This document shows positions 52,576 to 61,557 of a DNA stretch of 63,746 bases, piece after piece. The notes beneath the pieces are model-generated. The model saw only the letters and a list, made by a program, of their open reading frames with translations, ran no database searches and was not told the DNA's origin. The first letter of the stretch is position 1, and each line of letters starts with the position of its first letter. The stretch comes from an uncultured Butyrivibrio sp. (lineage in GTDB: Bacteria > Bacillota > Clostridia > Lachnospirales > Lachnospiraceae). The translations under genes and the position numbers were made by a program. The stretch covers positions 1 to 63,746 of the forward strand of contig CAMORK010000005.1 of assembly GCA_946623755.1 (NCBI GenBank), in the 5' to 3' direction.

Positions 52576-54141
52576 CTACAGCAGTGGAGCTATAAATTTA
52601 AGCAGTGCACCTGTGACCTTGTAGGTTATTTTTTCATGAGCTATAGTTTCCCTTGTTACCTCCCTGCACTTTGAAAGTGTGTCGTTGAAGTCATCGGCAA
52701 TATCCGCGATACACGGCGTTTTATAAAGATATGTCGCGCACTCGAAGTGATGATAAAGGCTTCTGTAGTCGAGATTTATGGTTCCGACGACAGCTCTTTT
52801 GCCATCGCTGACACAGACCTTGGCATGTACAAAGCCCGGCGTGTACTCATATATCTTAACGCCGGAATCGGTAAGTTCGCTGTAGTGAGATTTAGCAAGA
52901 GCGTAGGCAAATTTCTTGTCCGGGATTCCCGGCAGAATGAGTCTTACATCTACGCCTCTCTCAGCCGCATATTTGAGCGCAGTGAGGAGCTCTCCGTCCA
53001 GGATAAGGTAGGGCGTCATGAAATAGACATAGTCCGTCGCTCTGTTTAAGATATCCATGTAGACAGTCTCTCCCACCTTGTCCTCATCCAGCGGGCAGTC
53101 ACCATAAGGGACTACAAATCCATCAGTCTCAGGATATCCTGTGGGTTCAAGGAATTTAAGGTCAAATGAAGGCTCGGGCTCTGTCAGATTCCACATCTGC
53201 AAGAACATAAGAGTAAAGCTCCTTACAGCTTCTCCCTTCAGCATAACTGCAGTGTCCTTCCAGTGGCCAAACAGCTTTTTGTGGTTTATATACTCATCTG
53301 CAAGGTTAACCCCGCCATTGAAGGCAACTTTGCCGTCAATGACAAGGATCTTCCTATGATCTCTGTTATTGTAATGGGATGATAAAAACGGTGCTATAGG
53401 CGCGAACATCTTTGCCCTGATTCCGAGGGTTTTAAGGCGCTTTGGATAGTCATGGGGAAGAAGGGTTATCTCGCACATTCCGTCATACATAACCCTTACA
53501 TCAACGCCCTCCTTCGCCTTTCTTGCAAGAACCTCCAGTACCTGTCCCCACATGTAGCCTTCCTCGATAATAAAGTATTCAAGGAAAATAAACTTTTCAG
53601 CTTTTTCAAGTTCTTCCAACAGGGCTTTGAATTTGTCTTCACCAAGAGGAAAATAAGTAACTTCCGTATTTGTATAAATTGGAAAGCATCCGCTTCTGTT
53701 CAGGTACCTGACAAGATCATCCGTGCCATAGGGATCGCCTTTTAGCTTCTCTATTACCTCTTCATCCTGAGTGAGAGTATCTTCAGAGATTTTTATCATC
53801 TCCTCAACTCTCTTGCGTGTCCTTCGATGTCCGAGATTGGACTTGGTAAAAGCAAGAAGCGCGACGCCAAAAAACGGCACAAGAGCAATAACCGCAAGCC
53901 ACGTCAGCTTAGCCGAAGCATCCATTCGATTGTTGAACAGATATATGACCATTGCATATGCAAATATGATCTCAAGCACAGTGTAGTAAGGAATGTACTT
54001 TTCAAGCCATACAAAGAGCGTAATATACAAAAAGACCTGTGCCACAAGGAACAGAAAGATCAGTATAAAACGACTGAAAAATATCCTTAAAATGCCGAGC
54101 TTATTATGCGCACTCAGCCTTATTCCTGCTTCTGATTTCAT
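52576..54141 (-). CDS. cls: Cardiolipin synthase
   Basis: A 521-residue protein with two N-terminal membrane segments (about 22-42 and 52-72) followed by two phospholipase D domains. The HKD motifs read HYNNRDHRKILVIDG and HAKVCVSDGKRAVVG. It makes cardiolipin from two phosphatidylglycerols. An ATG at 54141, eight bases after GGAGG that lies in the end of the preceding gene, decides the start; a GTG one codon upstream is also open. Coupled to the inositol-phosphatase-like gene. Confidence 0.93.
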   Translation of the reverse strand: MKSEAGIRLSAHNKLGILRIFFSRFILIFLFLVAQVFLYITLFVWLEKYIPYYTVLEIIFAYAMVIYLFNNRMDASAKLTWLAVIALVPFFGVALLAFTKSNLGHRRTRKRVEEMIKISEDTLTQDEEVIEKLKGDPYGTDDLVRYLNRSGCFPIYTNTEVTYFPLGEDKFKALLEELEKAEKFIFLEYFIIEEGYMWGQVLEVLARKAKEGVDVRVMYDGMCEITLLPHDYPKRLKTLGIRAKMFAPIAPFLSSHYNNRDHRKILVIDGKVAFNGGVNLADEYINHKKLFGHWKDTAVMLKGEAVRSFTLMFLQMWNLTEPEPSFDLKFLEPTGYPETDGFVVPYGDCPLDEDKVGETVYMDILNRATDYVYFMTPYLILDGELLTALKYAAERGVDVRLILPGIPDKKFAYALAKSHYSELTDSGVKIYEYTPGFVHAKVCVSDGKRAVVGTINLDYRSLYHHFECATYLYKTPCIADIADDFNDTLSKCREVTRETIAHEKITYKVTGALLKFIAPLL

Positions 54142-54144
54142 CAC

Positions 54145-54918
54145 CTAAGCCTCCTTAAAACAATCCGGGATTTTCTTTACTCCTCTGCTCATACAAAGGG
54201 CCGATGAAGGACCTGTGTATGAAAGAGGCTTCCCTTCTGTGTCTGTGACACTGCAGCCGGCTTCCTGCGCGATGAGGGCAGCTGCTGCGTAGTCCCAGAT
54301 TTGGATCTTAAGCTCGAAGTAAAGTCCGCACCTACCGATGGCCACACAGCACATATCCCAGGCTGCAGTTCCGGACCTTCTGAGGTCCACGCATAGCGGA
54401 AGGAGTTTCTTTGCTATGTCAAAAGACTTATCTCTTAGTTCTTCATAATATGGCGCAGTGCCAAAGCATGAGAGCTGCTCGGAAAGCGGTGCCTCGGAAG
54501 ACATTATCCTCTCGCCATTCATATATGCGCCCTCTCCTGCTACGGCAGAGAACATCATGTCATCATAGGGGTTGTAAACTACAGCCATGTAGGGCTTTCC
54601 ATCTCTTAAAAGGCCGATGGAAACTACTGAAGGCCTGTATTCATAGATGAAATTAGAAGTTCCGTCTATAGGATCAATGACAAAACAGAATCCCTTTGCC
54701 ATCTTGGCTGAGAACTCATCCTGCCCGTCCTCTTCTCCGAGAAACTCCGCCTCAGGAAGAAGGTCTTTTAACTTATCCACAAGAAACCTCTGGACCTTCT
54801 CATCCGTCTCGGTGACGAAATTCGCGTGTCCCGATTTCTCCATGATCTTGGGGCGCCTGGCGGTGAGCAGAATGTTTCCTGCTTCCCTCGCTGTCTGTTT
54901 GATATCTTCTATTGTCAT
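54145..54918 (-). CDS. Inositol monophosphatase family protein
   Basis: A 257-residue metal-dependent phosphatase with the IMPase motifs EFLGEEDGQD, DPIDGTSNFIY and WDYAAAALIAQEAGC. The family acts on inositol phosphate, 3'-phosphoadenosine phosphate (CysQ) or fructose bisphosphate. Which one is not clear; the position before cardiolipin synthase may favour a lipid headgroup role. GGAAAGGAACC precedes ATG. Confidence 0.9.
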   Translation of the reverse strand: MTIEDIKQTAREAGNILLTARRPKIMEKSGHANFVTETDEKVQRFLVDKLKDLLPEAEFLGEEDGQDEFSAKMAKGFCFVIDPIDGTSNFIYEYRPSVVSIGLLRDGKPYMAVVYNPYDDMMFSAVAGEGAYMNGERIMSSEAPLSEQLSCFGTAPYYEELRDKSFDIAKKLLPLCVDLRRSGTAAWDMCCVAIGRCGLYFELKIQIWDYAAAALIAQEAGCSVTDTEGKPLSYTGPSSALCMSRGVKKIPDCFKEA

Positions 54919-54939
54919 TATGTGGTGGTTCCTTTCCTG

Positions 54940-55710
54940 TTAGTCTGTGTATCCCTTCAGTACGTCCAGTCCCAGCAGCAAAGCCTTTTCGTGAGAACCT
55001 GTTCCAAAATCTCTTACATCATATTCATGAACATTTGCCAGAGAATCCGCTGTAAAAAGGAACTGTCCAAAGCTTGCACCGCGTTTTCTGCATACTGCGG
55101 CAAGTGAAGCACACTCCATCTCAACAACAGAGCATCCTTCCTCTAAACGATATTTTACCATGTCTTTTGTCTCTCTGAAAAATGCATCCGTAGTCCAGGT
55201 TGTACAAGTCACAAACGGAAGATCATGTTTATTAAAGCACCTCTCAATGGCTGCTACCGGCTCTTTATCCAGCTCGATATATCTCGAAGCCGGCAGATAG
55301 TGATAGGATGTGCCCTCAGCCCTTAGAGCCTTAGTCGGAACAATAAAGACATTCTCCGGAAGATCAGCAAGAACTCCGCATGAGCCTACGGCAATTATCT
55401 TTTCACACCCGCAGCTTATGAGGCAGTCAATGAGAGAAGCTGCTGCCGGTGCCCCTATTGTAGGCTGTACAAGGCATATGTCCTCACCATTTTCATGAAG
55501 GACATAGATCTTAACGATATGTGAGACGGTGATAAAATTCTCTGCAACCTCAGCATTATGCTCCTCTGCAAATTTTGAAACCACGTCGCCCAAAAATGTA
55601 AACAGGCACTTCTTCGGAAGCTGAAGCTCCGGCCAGTCGTGGTTCGGAGTTATAACTTCTGCCGAATGATCATCGTATTCGAGTATTGGTATCTCATTTT
55701 TTATTATCAT
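54940..55710 (-). CDS. Nucleoside phosphorylase (PNP/UDP family)
   Basis: A 256-residue enzyme: VQPTIGAPAAASLIDCLISC, AVGSCGVLADLPENVFIVP, and the nucleoside-binding VVEMECASLAAVCRKRG. It splits a nucleoside with phosphate to base and ribose-1-phosphate; uridine phosphorylase-like. Further in-frame sequence lies upstream, but GGAGGGGATACG before the ATG at 55710 settles the start. Confidence 0.88.
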   Translation of the reverse strand: MIIKNEIPILEYDDHSAEVITPNHDWPELQLPKKCLFTFLGDVVSKFAEEHNAEVAENFITVSHIVKIYVLHENGEDICLVQPTIGAPAAASLIDCLISCGCEKIIAVGSCGVLADLPENVFIVPTKALRAEGTSYHYLPASRYIELDKEPVAAIERCFNKHDLPFVTCTTWTTDAFFRETKDMVKYRLEEGCSVVEMECASLAAVCRKRGASFGQFLFTADSLANVHEYDVRDFGTGSHEKALLLGLDVLKGYTD

Positions 55711-55768
55711 CGTATCCCCTCCTTTTTTGTATAAATTAGGGGTCCAAAATGAACCTCTTTGAACCTCT

Positions 55769-56488
55769 TTACAATACATTATTCAGGATCAATGCGATTC
55801 CGGATACAATCAGCAGGATGATCACAATCTTTTTTACCACTTGCTCGCTTATCCTGCCGGCGCTCAGCATTCCAGCAAAAAGCCCAATAAGCATAAACGG
55901 CGCAAGCACCAGGGCTCGTTTCAGAGCTGCCACAGTAAGAATTCCGTAAAAGAGATAAAGCCCAATTCTGAAGGTATTCTCAATCACAAATACCGTGCAG
56001 ATATTGGCCTTGAAAGCCTTCATATTATCTGTCGTCCTGCCAACATAAGCCCCCAGCAGTGCCCCAACTCCAAAGAGTCCACACAGGAAGCCTGACAGAA
56101 TTCCTATTATCGTAAGCATCAGTTTCGAACTCCCCGCCTTCTTGTGAGACAATTCTCTGAGCAGCATCTCTATGCCAACAATTATCACCAGCACGCCGAA
56201 AATTATCTTGACCACTGTGACATCAGCATTTTTCAGGAAAAGAGCTCCTCCAAAGCTTCCGGCTATTACCATGACCGAAAGCGGAAGAACTTTCTTAAGA
56301 TCAATTGCCTTCCTCTCTTTCCAGCTTATTATCAGATTTGTAGGATACCCAAGAACAAGCTCCAGCGGAGATATATTTATATTTGCTGCCGTGAAACTTA
56401 GTATTGACGTAAAGACAAGAGTGTTTGCAAAGCCGCATAACCCCTTAACATAGAACGCTAAAAATGTTGCAATTATCCAATATCCCAT
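55769..56488 (-). CDS. TauE/SafE family sulfite exporter-like membrane protein
   Basis: A 239-residue protein with seven or eight membrane segments and the TauE halves GLCGFANTLVFTSILSF and GFLCGLFGVGALLGAYVG. The family moves sulfite, sulfoacetate or other organic anions; substrate unknown. The ATG at 56488 lies 13 bases after GGGGAG, a rather long gap; a TTG seven codons upstream cannot be excluded. Confidence 0.82.
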   Translation of the reverse strand: MGYWIIATFLAFYVKGLCGFANTLVFTSILSFTAANINISPLELVLGYPTNLIISWKERKAIDLKKVLPLSVMVIAGSFGGALFLKNADVTVVKIIFGVLVIIVGIEMLLRELSHKKAGSSKLMLTIIGILSGFLCGLFGVGALLGAYVGRTTDNMKAFKANICTVFVIENTFRIGLYLFYGILTVAALKRALVLAPFMLIGLFAGMLSAGRISEQVVKKIVIILLIVSGIALILNNVL

Positions 56489-56576
56489 GTCACAAAGACA
56501 TCTCCCCAAATGCTATAATCTTTATATTTTTCTGCATCGGATAAGGTATCATCAATCCCCTCCAAGGCAACTCTTT

Positions 56577-57455
56577 TTACGGATCAAATATACTCATCTG
56601 TGAATATTTCTCAGGCAGTTCATTCATAAACTTAAAGCAATCTTCGGGAGTTGACAATATACTGTTTGCTTTGCAGGTTCTCTGAAATAACTCTTCCAAT
56701 TCTTTGGCTCTTGGACTTGGCAATTCATAGGCATTTCCATAGCACCCTATGTAGCGCTCCTTCATTCTGGGAAAATGCCTGTCAAGAGCAGCATAATAGT
56801 ACTCCCTGTCACCCTCCCTGAGAGTCAGTCCCATGCCAAAATCTACAATGCCTTTTACGCCTACCCTGATACATTCATTCAAAATAGACATGATGTTTTC
56901 TTCCGTATCATTGATGAATGGCAGGATCGGTGTAATCCACACCACTGTCGGGATGCCCCTTTTCTGCATTTCTTCCAGTACTTCTATCCGCCGTTTGGTA
57001 TTGCAGACATTGGGCTCTAGTATACTGCACAGGTCATCATCCCAGGTCGTCAGTGTCATCTGAACCACACACTTTGCTGAGCGGTTAATATCATCCAGCA
57101 GATCGATATCCCGAAGGATACGATCTGATTTTGTCTGAATCGCAGCACCGAAACCGTATCGCAATATAATCTCAAGGCACTTCCTAGTAAGCTGTAACTC
57201 TTCTTCACAGTGCATATACGGATCAGACATTGAACCGGTTCCGATCATACCCTTTTTTCTCTTTGACTTAAGGGCAGATTCCAAAAGCTCAGGGGCATTC
57301 TGCTTAACCTCAATATCTTCAAAAGGATGCGTAAACTGATAGCACCGGCTGCGGCTGTCACAATATATACAGCCGTGAGAACATCCTCTGTAAATATTCA
57401 TTCCCAAATGACCTCCGCTGCCGGTCAGTATCCCTTTTGCATCAACAAAATGCAT
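56577..57455 (-). CDS. SPL-like radical SAM protein
   Basis: A 292-residue radical SAM enzyme of the Rv2578c/spore-photoproduct-lyase-like group. The cluster motif is NIYRGCSHGCIYCDSRS (CxxxCxxC), followed by MIGTGSMSDPYMHCEEEL and TPILPFINDTEENI. Its substrate is unknown. It follows the GNAT-RsgA gene by five bases, so both are on one message under the same leader. Confidence 0.9.
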   Translation of the reverse strand: MHFVDAKGILTGSGGHLGMNIYRGCSHGCIYCDSRSRCYQFTHPFEDIEVKQNAPELLESALKSKRKKGMIGTGSMSDPYMHCEEELQLTRKCLEIILRYGFGAAIQTKSDRILRDIDLLDDINRSAKCVVQMTLTTWDDDLCSILEPNVCNTKRRIEVLEEMQKRGIPTVVWITPILPFINDTEENIMSILNECIRVGVKGIVDFGMGLTLREGDREYYYAALDRHFPRMKERYIGCYGNAYELPSPRAKELEELFQRTCKANSILSTPEDCFKFMNELPEKYSQMSIFDP

Positions 57456-57460
57456 ATTCT

Positions 57461-59053
57461 CTACTCCACATCTCCATAATTGTACCTGTTATTGTTTTTC
57501 TTATAGGCCTTTGCCCACTTGGAAATTTCCTTTTTCTTGGCGTAGTTTCTGGTATTCTCTGAGCCAAGGTTTCTGTAAAGCTCATATCTCTCAGGGGAGA
57601 GCTTGCCACTTGCGATGGCTGTTTTAATTGCGCATCCGGGCTCGGTCTCATGCCTGCAGTTGCTGAATTTGCACTGACATTCCAATTCTACAATATCCGA
57701 AAAGGTATCATCAATACCTTCAGCGGTGTTTGCCATGCCTATTTCGCGCATTCCCGGAGTGTCTATAAAGCAGATGCCGTTTGATGTTTCTATGAGTCTT
57801 CTGATGGTTGTCGTGTGGCGTCCCTTGTCATCGTCTTCTCTGATCTCGGAAGTCTTCATGATGTCCTCTCCAACCAGAGTGTTGATAAGCGTTGACTTTC
57901 CGACGCCTGATGAGCCCATAAGGCATATCGTATTTCCCGGAATCAGATATTCTCTGAGTTCTTCAAGGCCGATGCCATAGATCGCTGAAATTGCATGGAC
58001 GCGTACTTTATCAGATATCTGCTCGACCTCGCGCACATACCTTCCTGTATTGTTACACAGGTCTGACTTGGTCAGGATCACGACAGGAGTAGAACCTCCC
58101 TGAAGCGCAACACTTGCGTACCTCGCTATGCGGTTGTAGTTGTAGTCCTCATTAAGAGACGAGACAATAAAGCAGTAGTCGACGTTCGCGACCATGTACT
58201 GCATTACTCCAGTCTTAGCCTGATCCGGTCTTTGTAGAAAGCTTGCTCTCTCGCACACAGAGAGGATCATTGAATCCCCCTGTCTGTTGTAGTGGAAAGT
58301 CACATAATCTCCTACTACCGGAAGCTTATCCGCATCTTCTCCATAAAAACTGCCCTTTAACTTTGCCGGGATTTCCTGTTCCCAGAACTTTATCATGTAA
58401 CTGTTTTTGCTTACCTGTGATATCCTTCCTAGCTTTTCTTCATGAAGCCACTGGCAAGATAGCTTAAGAGGTTTGTAATACGGGAATTTATTCGTAAACT
58501 CTTTTACCTCAGCCTCATCCTCGCACTCCTCGAAAACAGGTGCCTCGTAGAACATGCCGTGTATATCCTCAAATCCATCGTTAAGAGGAAGTGCCATAAA
58601 TGCATCTGCATTTCCGAATGCCGGGTGATGGATATCAAAGTTGTCGCAGGTCCTAAAGCCGTGCTTTGGATAGTACTGAGGCTCTCCGCAGATCACGATT
58701 CCCTTGTATCCTGCTGCCTTGGCAAGAGAAACAGTCTCTTTTAACAGCGCCGCTCCTATTCCTGCGCTAAAGCATGTTGGCTCAACGGCCAGAGGCCCGA
58801 AGGTAAGCACTTCATGTTCGCATGTGCCGTCGATCACCTTTGCTTTTGAATAAAATATTGCTCCTACGATCTTTCCATCAAGCTCTGCCACGCGGCTAAG
58901 CTCCGGCAGGTATTCATCAGCGCTGCGGAGTTTGTGCACCATCAAATGCTCGTTGCAACCTGGACCGTGAATGTTCCAGAATGCGCGCATGGTCATAAGT
59001 TCAGTGTCATAGTAGTCGCTTGTAGTTTCTTTTCTGATTATTAAATTATTCAA
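57461..59053 (-). CDS. rsgA: GNAT acetyltransferase-RsgA GTPase fusion
   Basis: A 530-residue two-domain protein. Residues 1-165 are a GNAT domain (RKETTSDYYDTELMTMRAFW, LAVEPTCFSAGIGAALLKE for acetyl-CoA binding). From about 205 there is a full RsgA: OB-fold, circularly permuted GTPase with G4 TKSD (328-331), G1 GSSGVGKST (380-388), G2 GRHTT (411-415), G3 DTPGM (431-435), and a zinc knuckle with Cys459, Cys461, Cys466, His468 and Cys474. RsgA matures the 30S subunit. The start is TTG, eight bases after AAGGAG. Normal RsgA is about 290-350 residues. Whether this is the only RsgA of the cell is not visible here. It lies behind a leader peptide and terminator. Confidence 0.9.
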   Translation of the reverse strand: MNNLIIRKETTSDYYDTELMTMRAFWNIHGPGCNEHLMVHKLRSADEYLPELSRVAELDGKIVGAIFYSKAKVIDGTCEHEVLTFGPLAVEPTCFSAGIGAALLKETVSLAKAAGYKGIVICGEPQYYPKHGFRTCDNFDIHHPAFGNADAFMALPLNDGFEDIHGMFYEAPVFEECEDEAEVKEFTNKFPYYKPLKLSCQWLHEEKLGRISQVSKNSYMIKFWEQEIPAKLKGSFYGEDADKLPVVGDYVTFHYNRQGDSMILSVCERASFLQRPDQAKTGVMQYMVANVDYCFIVSSLNEDYNYNRIARYASVALQGGSTPVVILTKSDLCNNTGRYVREVEQISDKVRVHAISAIYGIGLEELREYLIPGNTICLMGSSGVGKSTLINTLVGEDIMKTSEIREDDDKGRHTTTIRRLIETSNGICFIDTPGMREIGMANTAEGIDDTFSDIVELECQCKFSNCRHETEPGCAIKTAIASGKLSPERYELYRNLGSENTRNYAKKKEISKWAKAYKKNNNRYNYGDVE

Positions 59054-59143
59054 TGTTTTGTCTCCTTGATTATGTTTACAAGTTCATGTTGTTTTCAGGT
59101 TTAGTTATTAGCCATAGTATGGAGACCTTGTAGACAGCGCAAT

Positions 59144-59170
59144 AAAAAAACCGCGACAAAAATGCCACGG
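59144..59170 (-). terminator. Leader terminator (attenuator) upstream of the GNAT-RsgA gene
   Basis: On the minus strand CCGTGGC (59170-59164) pairs with GTCGCGG (59157-59151) around ATTTTT, followed by seven Ts. It lies between the promoter at 59314-59342 and the TTG start at 59053, so full-length transcription needs read-through. Confidence 0.7.
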
Positions 59171-59202
59171 TCTAAATACACTATATAATCGCCTTGCAGA
59201 TA

Positions 59203-59268
59203 TCAGAAGGCATAAACCGAGGTCATCATACTATATTGGGTTACAATCTCTGTTCTGTTTGCACTCAT
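59203..59268 (-). CDS. Leader peptide (21 residues) in the GNAT-RsgA leader
   Basis: ATG at 59268 begins MSANRTEIVTQYSMMTSVYA followed by Phe and a TGA at 59203. It starts 46 bases after the -10 box, with AGG 11 bases ahead of ATG. Its stop lies in a small hairpin (59191-59195 with 59207-59211) ahead of the terminator, the layout of ribosome-controlled attenuation as in erm or ABC-F resistance genes. Translation itself is not shown. Confidence 0.5.
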   Translation of the reverse strand: MSANRTEIVTQYSMMTSVYAF

Positions 59269-59313
59269 TATTATGATTACCTCGCTTTCCTTTAGATTTT
59301 TATTACATTTCAA

Positions 59314-59342
59314 AGAGTAACAAATGTATGGTTTAATGTCAA
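59314..59342 (-). promoter_or_regulatory. Promoter of the leader and GNAT-RsgA operon
   Basis: Minus strand TTGACA (59337-59342), 17-base spacer, TACTCT (59314-59319). The perfect -35 and good spacing support a housekeeping promoter, 260 bases ahead of the GNAT-RsgA start. The 304-base gap 59054-59357 thus holds promoter, leader peptide, terminator and a leader segment; I see no other gene in it. Confidence 0.65.
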
Positions 59343-59357
59343 CGTGTTTTTTGTTTG

Positions 59358-60083
59358 TCAAAACACCAGCTTCTGCTTCATCTCATTGTATTTTTCAGAA
59401 GTCATAAGAGCAGTTTCATCCGTGCCCTTAAGTGTTACCGTATATGTCCATCTGCCGTACACTTCAAGCTTTTTGACTGCTTCCACTCTGATTATGTACG
59501 ACTTGTGGCATCTCATGAATTTGTCAGGATCGAGTTTCTCCTGTATAGAAGAAAGAGATGACGACGTAAGGAAGGTCTCATCCTCCGTCACTATCCTGCT
59601 TATGCCGTCGGTCCTCTCGATCATTATGATGTCCTTCGTGTCTATGAGATTTATCTCTTCTTTTCCACGGATGACCAACTTGTCAAAAGAGCCTTCAGCT
59701 TTTGCCTCAGTGTCTTTTTCCGCTGTCATACTCTTTATCCTGCCAAGGGTCTTGCCTATCCTCTCAAGATCGAAGGGTTTGACGAGATAGTCAAAAGCAT
59801 ATATCTCAAAGGCATTGGCCATATACTCGCTGTGAGCTGTTGCAAAAACTATCTTTACCTTGGGATCGACCTCGGTAATGGCCTTTGCACATTCGAGGCC
59901 GCTCTCGCCGGAAAGGTCAATATCCATGAAGACAACATCGGGGCGAAGCTTGATAAAGTCGCTGATAGCCGCTGCGAAATTGCCGCATGAGGATACAACT
60001 TCGCAATCAGATGTTTTCTCTATCATCTTCTTTAGAATATTCCTGATCTGTTCTTCATCCTCAACTATCATTACTCTTATCAT
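59358..60083 (-). CDS. LytTR family response regulator
   Basis: A 241-residue regulator. The receiver has VEDEEQ and Asp54 in FMDIDLSGESG; the conserved Lys is in LVKPFDLER. From about 140 there is a LytTR DNA-binding domain (LVIRGKEEINLIDTKDIIMIE, FMRCHKSYIIRV). Such regulators control cell envelope, competence or bacteriocin genes. The partner kinase is probably the one at 61558-62295, with NfeD and FloA between. AAGGGG precedes ATG. Confidence 0.92.
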   Translation of the reverse strand: MIRVMIVEDEEQIRNILKKMIEKTSDCEVVSSCGNFAAAISDFIKLRPDVVFMDIDLSGESGLECAKAITEVDPKVKIVFATAHSEYMANAFEIYAFDYLVKPFDLERIGKTLGRIKSMTAEKDTEAKAEGSFDKLVIRGKEEINLIDTKDIIMIERTDGISRIVTEDETFLTSSSLSSIQEKLDPDKFMRCHKSYIIRVEAVKKLEVYGRWTYTVTLKGTDETALMTSEKYNEMKQKLVF

Positions 60084-60105
60084 AACTTCGCCCCTTCAAA
60101 GTTTA

Positions 60106-61071
60106 TTATTTATTGTCTTTCTTGGTCTCGACATATTCAGCGATGCTGTTGCCGATATCGTTTTTCATCTTGGTGTCTGCCTGAACGTTCTTCAGGTTGT
60201 AGTAATCAAGCACTCCGATATTTCCTGACCTGAGGGCCTCTGCCATTGCTCTTGGAATCTCTGCCTCAGCCTTGACAACTTCTGCCTTCATCTCCTGTTC
60301 AAGAGCTACAGCCATCGCTCTTCTTTCCTCAGCCTTAGCCTGAGCAATCTTGGTGTTGGCCTCTGCCTGAAGGCTCTGGAGGTTAGCTCCGATGTTTCTT
60401 CCGATATCGATATCTGCTATATCAATGGACATGATCTCGTAGGCTGTGCCGGAATCGAGTCCCTTTTCAAGTACAACCTTTGAGATATCATCAGGATTCT
60501 CAAGAACGCTACTGTGAGTGGTAGCTGAGCCAACCGTAGTTACAATACCTTCACCTACTCTTGCAAGAACAGTTGCCTCACCTGCACCACCGATAAGTCT
60601 GTCGATATTGGTCCTTACAGTTACACGGGCCTTAACAAGAAGTTCGATACCGTCTTTTGCAACTGCTGCAATCTGAGGCGTCTCAATAACCTTGGGAGTA
60701 ACGCTCATGGTTACCGCTTCAAACACATCACGTCCCGCAAGATCAATAGCAGATGCCTGCTCAAAGGAAAGGTTCATGCTTGCTCTCTCTGCAGCTATAA
60801 GTGCATTTACAACATTGTCTACATTTCCGCCGGCCAGGTAATGGGCTTCAAGCTGATTGGTTGTAACATTTATACCTGCCTTTGTTGCCTTGATAAGCGG
60901 ACTTACAATCTTTACAGGTTTAACTCTTCTAAGCTTCATTCCTACCAGGGAAAAGATACTGATCTTAACCCCACTGGCTACTGCTGAAATCCACATTCCA
61001 ACAGGGATCACAGCAAAGAACACGATTAAAAGTATGATTACAATTGCTGCTATTATAATAGTTGTCATCAT
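60106..61071 (-). CDS. floA: Flotillin-like protein FloA
   Basis: A 321-residue FloA (YqfA) protein: a membrane hairpin or segment at about 5-27, then an SPFH-type domain ([44 protein letters not shown]) and an Ala/Glu-rich coiled coil ([21 protein letters not shown] in part). It organises membrane microdomains and supports kinases and secretion. The start ATG is nine bases after GGAGG within the end of nfeD. The pair nfeD-floA is conserved; kinase and regulator around it are not the usual neighbours. Confidence 0.94.
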   Translation of the reverse strand: MMTTIIIAAIVIILLIVFFAVIPVGMWISAVASGVKISIFSLVGMKLRRVKPVKIVSPLIKATKAGINVTTNQLEAHYLAGGNVDNVVNALIAAERASMNLSFEQASAIDLAGRDVFEAVTMSVTPKVIETPQIAAVAKDGIELLVKARVTVRTNIDRLIGGAGEATVLARVGEGIVTTVGSATTHSSVLENPDDISKVVLEKGLDSGTAYEIMSIDIADIDIGRNIGANLQSLQAEANTKIAQAKAEERRAMAVALEQEMKAEVVKAEAEIPRAMAEALRSGNIGVLDYYNLKNVQADTKMKNDIGNSIAEYVETKKDNK

Positions 61072-61072
61072 T

Positions 61073-61555
61073 TTATTTCTCCTCCTCTACAATTATCCTG
61101 TTGTCTTTTACTTGCGTTATAACAAGTGAAGAATCCTTTTTTATGTAATAATTCGCAGATTGAATATCCAGCTTAACTCCATCAAACTCGCCCTTTCCTG
61201 CGGGCTTTAGGTCCGTTATAGCAACTCCCTTTTTCCCGATAAGATACTCCATATCCTTTTCATCGATAAACAGGTTCTTGCCGGACAGGTCTTCATCAAG
61301 CTTGATGGGTGACTTTATCTTTTTTGACCCGAATATCACTATACTTATCACGAGCATTACTGCGATTATGACAATGGATATGACTCCCACTATCACTCTT
61401 TGCTGCATGCTGTTTCCGGTCAGAAAAATGCCGGCTGCGGTAAAGATGATACCTGCTATTCCCGGAAAGCCAAAGCCGGGCATATAGAACTCGACACCAA
61501 TCAGAAGTATTCCTATTATCAGGACTATAACTCCCAATATCTGAACTGCTCCCAT
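61073..61555 (-). CDS. NfeD family membrane protein
   Basis: A 160-residue short NfeD: three or four membrane segments ([20 protein letters not shown] is typical) then a C-terminal OB fold from about 95 ([20 protein letters not shown]). It works with FloA in membrane domain organisation. Two in-frame ATGs exist; the second at 61555 is eight bases after AAGGAG, while the first would overlap the kinase stop as ATGA with too short a spacing. Confidence 0.9.
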   Translation of the reverse strand: MGAVQILGVIVLIIGILLIGVEFYMPGFGFPGIAGIIFTAAGIFLTGNSMQQRVIVGVISIVIIAVMLVISIVIFGSKKIKSPIKLDEDLSGKNLFIDEKDMEYLIGKKGVAITDLKPAGKGEFDGVKLDIQSANYYIKKDSSLVITQVKDNRIIVEEEK

Positions 61556-61557
61556 AA

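Noticed and set aside
55747..55766. Tandem repeat TGAACCTCTT twice between the nucleoside phosphorylase and TauE-like genes
   Set aside because: Only two short units; no stem or promoter pattern that would support a site.
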